Of a stretch of DNA of 13,199 nt, positions 7,401 through 13,199 are shown in pieces; within the stretch, counting starts at the first letter, position 1; every line of letters begins with the position of its first letter. The position numbers and the translations under genes were made by a program. The DNA comes from Oehlia diaphana (taxonomy: Eukaryota; Glomeromycota; Glomeromycetes; Glomerales; Glomeraceae): NCBI GenBank assembly GCA_003833135.1, contig QZLH01001146.1, forward strand, positions 8,627-21,825, given 5' to 3'. A model generated the notes under the pieces. It made no database searches. It was not told the origin of the DNA and saw only the letters and a program-made list of their open reading frames with translations.

Positions 7401-10400
7401 ATATAAAATTGACGATAAATATACCGATATTTTAACTGGAGAACATCCAGTGAATGGAACCAAATATAGTGGTGTATTGCGGTTATATTTAGATTTGCTT
7501 CGTATTTGGCTAATGCAATTACAACGGAACAATCCAAATGAAGTATCAAATCGTACAACTATGTCACCGAAAGTGTCTAATGATGTAGAAGATCCTAGCA
7601 TATGGACTATTATTGAAGAAGCTGAAGCAAACGGGTTATTTTTCCTTTGCAGCACTTCGTGTCTTATACGAAAGTATGCAATCAATATTCTTCATCTCGT
7701 TGCTGATCTTGAACGAGAGTTTGATGAACGAAATGAAAAAAAGCAATCTAAACGTGTACGTCGAAATACTTCTGCGAGTGGTGAAAGTAAAGTATCTGGT
7801 ATCTCAGGAGTAGATGATGACGGTAGAACAATATGTGATAAGAATCTTGATGAACATGGATTATTTAACAGTGATTCGATAAAACTATTCTATTCCGCTA
7901 CCAAAGACAATGATCAATCGTACGATCGAGTAATTCATGTTCTTACACGCGGAGGAGGCGATTTGATTATTTTCAATACCGATTTACAAAATTCCTTATC
8001 GATTGTTGAAAGTGTTCTGCTTCAAAAATATCAACAAGAAGGAAAAAGAGACATTTTATTACGATTAATTGAAAGTGATGATGCCAATGAATATAGAATA
8101 TGGTCAAGATGTTTTCCAAATTTCATGAAAATATGTTTTAAATATTTTCCTGTTACTGTAGCTTTATGTCGAAATAATGTATGTACTCGATTATTGCAAA
8201 TGCAGAGTTCTATCGCTAATGCTTCAGATGCGACAACACGTACTCCTACTACGACTTTATCTATGCCAAAGTTTCATTATCAAAAAATGCCGGTTGCTGC
8301 AACGGATGATATTATTGAACAGTGGAAATTTTATTTGCTCGTAGCCTGTTCAACTATGACAGGTTCAGTTATGACAGATAATTATGTACGTAGTCGTTCT
8401 GAACAATCATCAGAACGTACAATGTCTGCTAGGACTTTGTTTAAGATGGTTTTACCTTTCTTAGCTTCTGAGAGTAAGATTAGTAATGCTGTGGTAACCT
8501 CTCTAGGCAATATTAATGAAAATGTATATAAAGTGTTATTAGAAGACATGCAACCATATTTTAGACAAGTATGTGATGATTACAAGCTTAGAACCAGTAA
8601 GCAATACTCAAACGTTCATAAAAAAGCTCGAAAAAGTGATAAGCTGCGACCTGAATTAGCTCATGTGTATCAACTCACTGCTCATTTCCTCGTTAAAGAA
8701 GAATATGTACGTGATAGGACAATTGTTGATTGGATAATGAACTTTATTAATGAAACTTATACATTCCTTGGAGATCCTGATGTTACTTCGGATTGGTGGG
8801 AATGGAATAAACTTCGTATGTACTTTTGCGGAGTCGTTGAAAAATTATATGATGGGATGTCATCAGCGAACGTTGATAGTGAAATAATGTCTTCTGCAAT
8901 GAGAGCTTCGCTTTACTTAATGATTGAAGAATGGTGCGGTCATGGTAAGAAAGGATCGCAACATAAAGCGAGTGAATCTAAAATGATTAATATGTTTATG
9001 GATCAATATAAGGACTCTGAAGATAGACGACCAATGACTACCGCAATGGAAGGTGAACGAAAATCTTTAGAGTTCGCAGCTTTGAATGCTATGGCCTCAT
9101 TATGTGTATGTAACCTTTATGGAACATTTGAAGTATTTGTTATTTAAGTAGAATTTATTAACACTTAACTCTATGATTTAGAAAGGACCTTTAGTTATGA
9201 ATGACAAGAATTTACTAAAGAAGTCACAATCACCTTTACTTGATGCTAATAGTGTATTTGCATGGATCCAATCAGTTTTTGAGAACCTTCAAGATAAACT
9301 TCACCCCATTGCAAGGTTAGTAATTTATTTTAATTTGTTAAAATAGATTAATTTTTTATTTAAGTTAATTAAGATGATATTTTTTTTTCTTTCCAACGAA
9401 TAGAAAAGCTCTTGAAGGCTTGTTGATATCAAATTCTCACGTGCCACAATTCCTTGAAATTGCAATCCGTCATTGTTACTCTGGAAAACCAACACTTAAA
9501 AGTACGCAGGGTTATTTTTTTGCTGTGGCGGAAATTTTTTTCAGAGAAAATGAATATCCTTGTGAAAGAGCATGCAAAATAATGGCTTTGGCTCTTTTTA
9601 AAATTGGAGATGCTGAATTAGAAGTTCGTCAGACTGCTCTTAGATTATTAAAGATTATAGAGATAAGATTTTTTGGCGAGACTTGCTCTGATGAATTTGA
9701 AGTTGGTATATCAAGTCAAGTATCCTCAATTTACAAACAAACTCAAATTCAATTATCGGCACGTCTTGCAGAAAAAGTCCGTAAAAGAGATGAAGAAAAG
9801 CGGAACCATTTAATTAATGATCAAAAACCGAAAAGTTTTAAAGATTTATATGAAGAAACTCATTATATGCTTTCAGAGATTACAAATCGTTTTGAATTTG
9901 TTCCGGACAAAATAAAAAAAGATGTACTTTGTTATTTAGTACCTTGGGTTCGTAATGTTGAATTGCTTCTATTCGATGATTGTGAATTGCAAACTACCAC
10001 CTTTGTAATGATATCAAATCTATTTTTCATTACTGTCAAGTACGGAGATTTGTTCATCAAGGAAATTGAAAAACTTTGGCAACAGTTAGTCATTGGAGAA
10101 TATGGTCGGAATGTTCGTGCAATTGTCAAATATTTAATTGACGTTGGATTGGAAAAAAGAAATCCTATCTTTGTTTTGCATGCAAAAAGAGTGTTCATTT
10201 ATTTGGGACGTACTGCTACATGCTCTGCTGTAATTGATGCTCTAATCAACGAAATAACACCAAAATCCATGACTCCTCAACCTAAAGAACCAAAAAAGGA
10301 TATTGATATTGAAGAATTAAAGACAGGCGGCATGTATCTTTCCAAGATTGAGGATGCAATGCCTCAACATAATAAGCGACCCATTTTTTCATCAGGACAG

Positions 10401-12581
10401 TTAGCGATGTTATATATGGTTGATATGGCAATTGAGGCTAAACCAGATTTCGAGTTGCATCTTCCAAGATTACTCCACGTTTTATTTGTACAATTGGATG
10501 CAGTTAATCCACTCATTAGTGAGGAAACTCGATCGTTATTAGTGAATCTGATTCATTCCGTTATACTTAGTAAATGTGTTTATCCTGAAGTAGTTAAAGT
10601 TGCACGCTCTTTAATAGCAGAGTTAAAAGCTAAAGAAGGTTCACGATTGTGGGAATATGAAGATATAACTTATCATAATCGAACAATTAGTAGTCTTGCA
10701 GATTTGGAAAAGTTGTCTAAAGATGTTGTTAATATATTCGGTATCGTTGTTTATGGTGAAAGTAACAAAGAAGACCTTAAACAAATGTGGGGTGAAATGG
10801 CGTTACAATGGGCAACTTCTTGTCCAGTCCGTCATATAGCCTGTCGTTCATTTCAAATATTCCGCTCTCTGAATCCAGTATTTAACGAACGTATGCTTGC
10901 AGATGTACTTGCTCGTTTATCAAACACTATATCGGATAATTCGGATGATTTTCAAGGATTCGCACTGGAGATATTAATCACATTAAGTTATGTCGTTGAT
11001 TGGCTTGAACTTGGTACAAAAGAAATATTTCCTCAGTTACTATGGGCCATTATTGCATGTCTACAAACAATTAATGAGCCTGAATATTTGGAAACTTTGT
11101 CTATATTAGATAAAATTATAGATAAATTCGATTTATCAGATGAGGAAAATCAGGCTTTGGTATGGAATTTCTTCCCAAAACATAAATGGCGCGGCCAATT
11201 TTATGGAATACAACCATTATTATTGAAAGGAGTTCGTTCTGCTACAGCATGTCATCAAACATTTGAAATGCTAAAGAAATTACTATTTATAAGAGATGAC
11301 CAATTAATCGATCCAAGTAACGGAAGACTTTTGTACCTTATTCTCGCAAATCTTCCGAGATTTGTTCATTCGTTAGAGGACGAATCAATACGAGAAGAAT
11401 GTAAACAATGGGCAACTTATTTGTCAGAATTTGCAGAACATCAAGATCGGCAAAATCTTAATAGAGTATTAATATCTTTCATTAAAGGAAAGTTTCGCAC
11501 TAAAGATGATTTTTTAAAGCAAATAATATTGTGTATTAAAGATAACTATTTTCCAGATTATGAAGTGGAAACATTATTATTCCTTATGAGCTTATTATCA
11601 AATAGATTACCTTATTACAAATTAAAGACTATGATCATTATTAAGATGTTATTGCCTCATATTAATACAAAAAGGGAGGAATTTGTTAATATTGGATCAG
11701 AATTAATATTACCATTACTTCGACTCTTACAAACTCAATATTCTCAAGACGCTTTGGAAGTACTTGATGAAACCATATCAATATCTGGAGGACCAAAAGA
11801 TAAACAAATACTCAGAATGAGTATTGCAACACGAAAAAGAAATAATGTAGAAGGAACGGCAACACTTTTTGGTGAACCCGATGATTCAGGATGGGCGATA
11901 CCTGATAGAACTACGGATATGGAAGCCACAAGAGAGAATGTACATGCAGTATGTTATACGTGTAAGGTAGCACCACAAGATCAGGATTACCAATTCTTTA
12001 CCGAAGATACAACACAAAGTTATGTTGAAGAAGTTCCTACAAGAGAATATAGATTCCGTGAGATTGCATCCAAATTGCAAGATTTGAATGAATACTTTCT
12101 TCCTGGTGACGATGTAGTTAGTAGCAGTGGAAGCGTCGGTAGTGTAAGTGGAAGAGCAATGACACTAGCTTCAACATACCAGATACCAAGTATTAACGAA
12201 CAAGATTTCGGGGGAGATTTTGTTGAACCAAGTCCGAATGAATATGAATCTAGGGCTGATGCAATATTACAAAGAAGTTTATCAAAATCCCCATCAAATA
12301 GCTCATTTAAAAATTATGTTGAACCTTTTACAACAAATTCTAATTCCAATAATAATATACCACCATATAATAGTAATTATTTGCTACAAAGAGAAAATGA
12401 TGAGTTTGCAGATTTTCAGACAAGTTCAGCCTCTTCAAGTGACGATGATGATACAGGATCATGTGATGATAATGAATCGATACTTTCTGAAGGGAATAAT
12501 GGTTCTTTTCAGCTAGAAAATTTAATTCAAAGAACTCGAGGATCCATAAGTTCATCACACGGTCATACATCTTCAATGTAA
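4493..12581 (+). CDS. TAO3: Furry/Tao3/Mor2/PAG1-family cell morphogenesis protein, 11 exons, 2434 aa
   Basis: Exons: 4493-4957, 5039-5229, 5302-5365, 5448-5578, 5649-5859, 5945-6082, 6155-6253, 6336-6437, 6514-9105, 9182-9315, 9404-12581. They sum to 7305 nt with all phases matching. The start is the first ATG after an in-frame stop at 4442, with A at -3. Residues 1-125 are Ser/Thr/Asn-rich. From about 126 (PAEYALNILFRQFAKVAEKK) the conserved N-terminal family region begins, including ALIEIVKQ-like TLIEIVKQ, NVPAWVKAVEMIYPKAWKM and RQVAMSCVIRLLW. The helical-repeat middle carries DWWEWNKLR (about 1225). The C-terminal family region has GIQPLLLKGVRS (about 1975) and DSGWAIPDRT (about 2200). 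The tail is acidic and Ser/Asn-rich. Known relatives (yeast Tao3, fission yeast Mor2, animal Furry; about 2200-3000 aa) are cortical scaffolds for NDR kinases (Cbk1/Orb6) in polarised growth and cell separation. That role here is inferred from homology. The symbol follows the yeast name. Confidence 0.93.
4958..5038 (+). other. Intron 1 (81 nt, phase 0)
   Basis: The donor is GTATGA after ...AATCAGAGCGTG and the acceptor is TTTATGCAG before GACCACGAG. A GCTAAAGCTAAT stretch about 30 nt before the acceptor offers a branch site. Reading through meets TGA at 4961. Splicing joins NQSV to DHEPDF in frame. Confidence 0.85.
5230..5301 (+). other. Intron 2 (72 nt, phase 2)
   Basis: A canonical GTAAGT donor follows AAGCGCAACTT and the acceptor is ACATATTAG. 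The split codon becomes TTG (Leu). The result reads HKRNL then SDTALISRNKEIENILLERK, the expected family sequence. Confidence 0.88.
5366..5447 (+). other. Intron 3 (82 nt, phase 0) with unusual donor GTACAG
   Basis: The donor GTACAG is weak, but it is the only GT that ends the exon before the in-frame TAA at 5381. The acceptor AATGATAG at 5447 gives CAAGCCACA, so LLERKR joins QATLYIVSRTLIEIVKQ in frame. The next AG (5466) would give the wrong phase. The 64-nt exon before it and the weak donor make this junction the one most likely to be misannotated. Confidence 0.72.
5579..5648 (+). other. Intron 4 (70 nt, phase 2)
   Basis: The donor is GTAAGT after ACTAAACC and the acceptor is TTCATTATTAG. 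The split codon is CCA (Pro), giving LETKP followed by EEIQRSRHTYAVYELFAELI. It is the shortest intron in the gene. Confidence 0.87.
5860..5944 (+). other. Intron 5 (85 nt, phase 0) with long T and A homopolymers
   Basis: The donor is GTAGAT and the acceptor is TTTGAATAG. The interior is nearly all T, ending in a run of 12 T directly followed by 15 A (5901-5927), which can fold on itself. It joins YLQLR to IYPSEELEETAEFLQSLAGF in frame. Confidence 0.82.
6083..6154 (+). other. Intron 6 (72 nt, phase 0)
   Basis: The donor is GTAAGG after ATTGCTGGG and the acceptor is TTTTCTTAG. It joins LLMPIAG to IAESEVNVPAW. A second AG 6-7 nt inside the next exon (ATTGCAG) could be used, but it would change the phase, so the first AG is preferred. 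Confidence 0.83.
6254..6335 (+). other. Intron 7 (82 nt, phase 0)
   Basis: The donor is GTGAGT after CATTTGCGA. The acceptor is TTTAATTAG after a T/C-rich tract. It joins VKPRHLR to VAYPLFTTLLCVSQRDYF. Confidence 0.85.
6438..6513 (+). other. Intron 8 (76 nt, phase 0)
   Basis: The donor is GTTATC after AGATTTAAG and the acceptor is TTTCATAG. It joins CYARFK to DKSLRQVAMSCVIRLLW, so the big exon starts at 6514, slightly upstream of the TTG where an open-frame scan would begin. Confidence 0.83.
9106..9181 (+). other. Intron 9 (76 nt, phase 0)
   Basis: GTATGT is the best of three adjacent GT choices (9104, 9106, 9110), and the acceptor is ATGATTTAG. Splicing joins MASLC to KGPLVMNDKNLL and avoids the TAA at 9145. 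A TTAACACTTAAC stretch upstream of the acceptor offers a branch site. Confidence 0.84.
9316..9403 (+). other. Intron 10 (88 nt, phase 2)
   Basis: The donor is GTTAGT after ATTGCAAG and the acceptor is AACGAATAG. The split codon is AGA (Arg), giving HPIAR followed by KALEGLLISNSHVPQFLEIA. The coding part after it is one uninterrupted 3178-nt exon to the stop. Confidence 0.86.
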
Positions 12582-12755
12582 TATATTTAACCTTTTAAAT
12601 TTTATAAATACTTAATTTATTATTTTATAATAATTTATTCATTACATTTATAAATATTAACAACTATTTGTATTTTGTTAAAAAAAACATTGTTAATAGA
12701 TACATGTAAAACTTTTAAAACTTTAAATATATTTTATAATATATATACCAATAAT

Positions 12756-12761
12756 AATAAA
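12756..12761 (+). terminator. Candidate polyadenylation signal AATAAA
   Basis: This is the canonical hexamer about 175 nt after the stop codon, preceded by TATATA-rich sequence that could serve as an efficiency element. In such AT-rich DNA the word is common, and a TATAAA at 12603-12608 is an alternative, so the cleavage site is not fixed by sequence alone. Confidence 0.35.
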
Positions 12762-12919
12762 GGTATTTTAAAATTGTAATCAATTAATAATCTTTTCAAA
12801 TTATTAAATGAAATAATGTAAAAGTAATTTACTAATTGGTGATTTATCAGTTACTAAAAAATACCTATTACGTAAGCCTGATAAAACAGTTACTTGGCAC
12901 AACGTGACTTCTTAACTGC

Positions 12920-12933
12920 GGCACTATCGTGCC
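12920..12933. repeat. Small GC-rich hairpin
   Basis: GGCAC and GTGCC flank a TATC loop, giving a perfect 5-bp stem. It stands out because it lies in a short GC-richer patch (about 12880-12935) inside AT-rich DNA. No function is evident. Confidence 0.4.
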
Positions 12934-13048
12934 TTACATTAAAAATTGCGAGTGATTAGCTGGAGTTTAGTATTTGCAATAAGAATATGATCAGTGAGTA
13001 AATAAACAATTATTTATAATTATATATGAAAAAAATGATAATCATGTA

Positions 13049-13100
13049 TTCTTCCGAAGAAATTTTCCTAATTCTTCGGAATTCTACACAATCCGAAGAA
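13049..13100. repeat. Cluster of TTCTTCGGA / TCCGAAGAA inverted repeats
   Basis: TTCTTCGGA at 13072-13080 and its exact complement TCCGAAGAA at 13092-13100 form a 9-bp stem with an 11-nt loop. A third, nearly palindromic copy, TTCTTCCGAAGAA, lies just upstream at 13049-13061. It could be a foldback end of a repeat, a control site of a gene beyond the window, or a transcription terminator-like structure; the sequence does not decide. Confidence 0.55.
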
Positions 13101-13199
13101 AAAATTTTTACCCCTGAGAATCACCATTTTTGGATTAAGTTCGTGACGCATGTGTAGAAAACTAGAAATTCAAAGTATAATAAATCTATCAGATTTCAG

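Larger units (their letters stand above)
12582..13048. other. 3' UTR and AT-rich intergenic DNA, no gene seen
   Basis: After the TAA at 12579-12581 the sequence becomes extremely AT-rich with several TATAAA/AATAAT words, as expected of a fungal 3' UTR and terminator region. I find no further open frame or RNA gene. A palindrome TTACGTAA lies at 12868-12875 and a small hairpin at 12920-12933. Confidence 0.6.

Noticed and set aside
7356..7685. 109-aa minus-strand frame and similar frames inside the large exons
   Set aside because: They are shadows of the conserved plus-strand Furry-family coding sequence.
4493..9147. Two or more separate genes (4493-4963, 6523-9147, 9420-12581) instead of one
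   Set aside because: All pieces join through canonical-size GT-AG introns in consistent phase and together give the full family order from N- to C-terminal regions. Separate starts would need TTG codons and leave orphan exons.
1..13199. CRISPR array, tRNA, rRNA, riboswitch or bacterial defence system
   Set aside because: No regularly spaced repeats with unique spacers, no tRNA cloverleaf or rRNA-like conserved block was seen. The intron structure shows the window is eukaryotic.

Overview
The window looks like nuclear DNA from a very AT-rich fungus. It is most consistent with an early-diverging filamentous fungus of the Glomeromycotina type (Rhizophagus and relatives). The evidence is strongly AT-biased non-coding DNA, short 70-88 nt GT-AG introns, a full-length fungal Furry/Tao3/Mor2-type gene, and the remains of a P-loop ATPase family that I recall as expanded in arbuscular mycorrhizal fungi. 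The taxonomic call is an inference; no rRNA or other marker is present.

Layout. Positions 1-4200 are a repeat-rich intergenic block with no intact gene. It holds three non-autonomous DNA-transposon-like elements with recognisable ends. Element A (498-1123) has a perfect 8-bp target duplication (GTGATTAT) and is packed with self-complementary repeats. Element B (1576-1819) has perfect 12-bp terminal inverted repeats (TAAGGTTGCTTG) and an 8-bp duplication (AGTGTTAC). Element C (2158-2774) has 10-bp terminal inverted repeats and sits inside a decayed gene. That pseudogene (2040-3558) keeps a Walker-B-like stretch, a sensor-1-like stretch and two relic introns, but is broken by four stop codons, three frameshifts and the element C insertion.

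Positions 4201-4492 look like a promoter/5' leader, with two MluI cell-cycle boxes (ACGCGT), an inverted CCAAT box and a CACGTG E-box. From 4493 to 12581 runs one large plus-strand gene. I reconstruct it as 11 exons joining to 7305 nt (2434 aa), with every junction in frame. It encodes a cell-morphogenesis scaffold of the Furry/Tao3/Mor2/PAG1 family, which acts with NDR-type kinases in polarised growth. Eight of the ten introns fall in the first 2 kb and two large exons carry most of the protein.

Positions 12582-13199 are the 3' UTR and AT-rich intergenic DNA with small hairpins and no gene that I can support.
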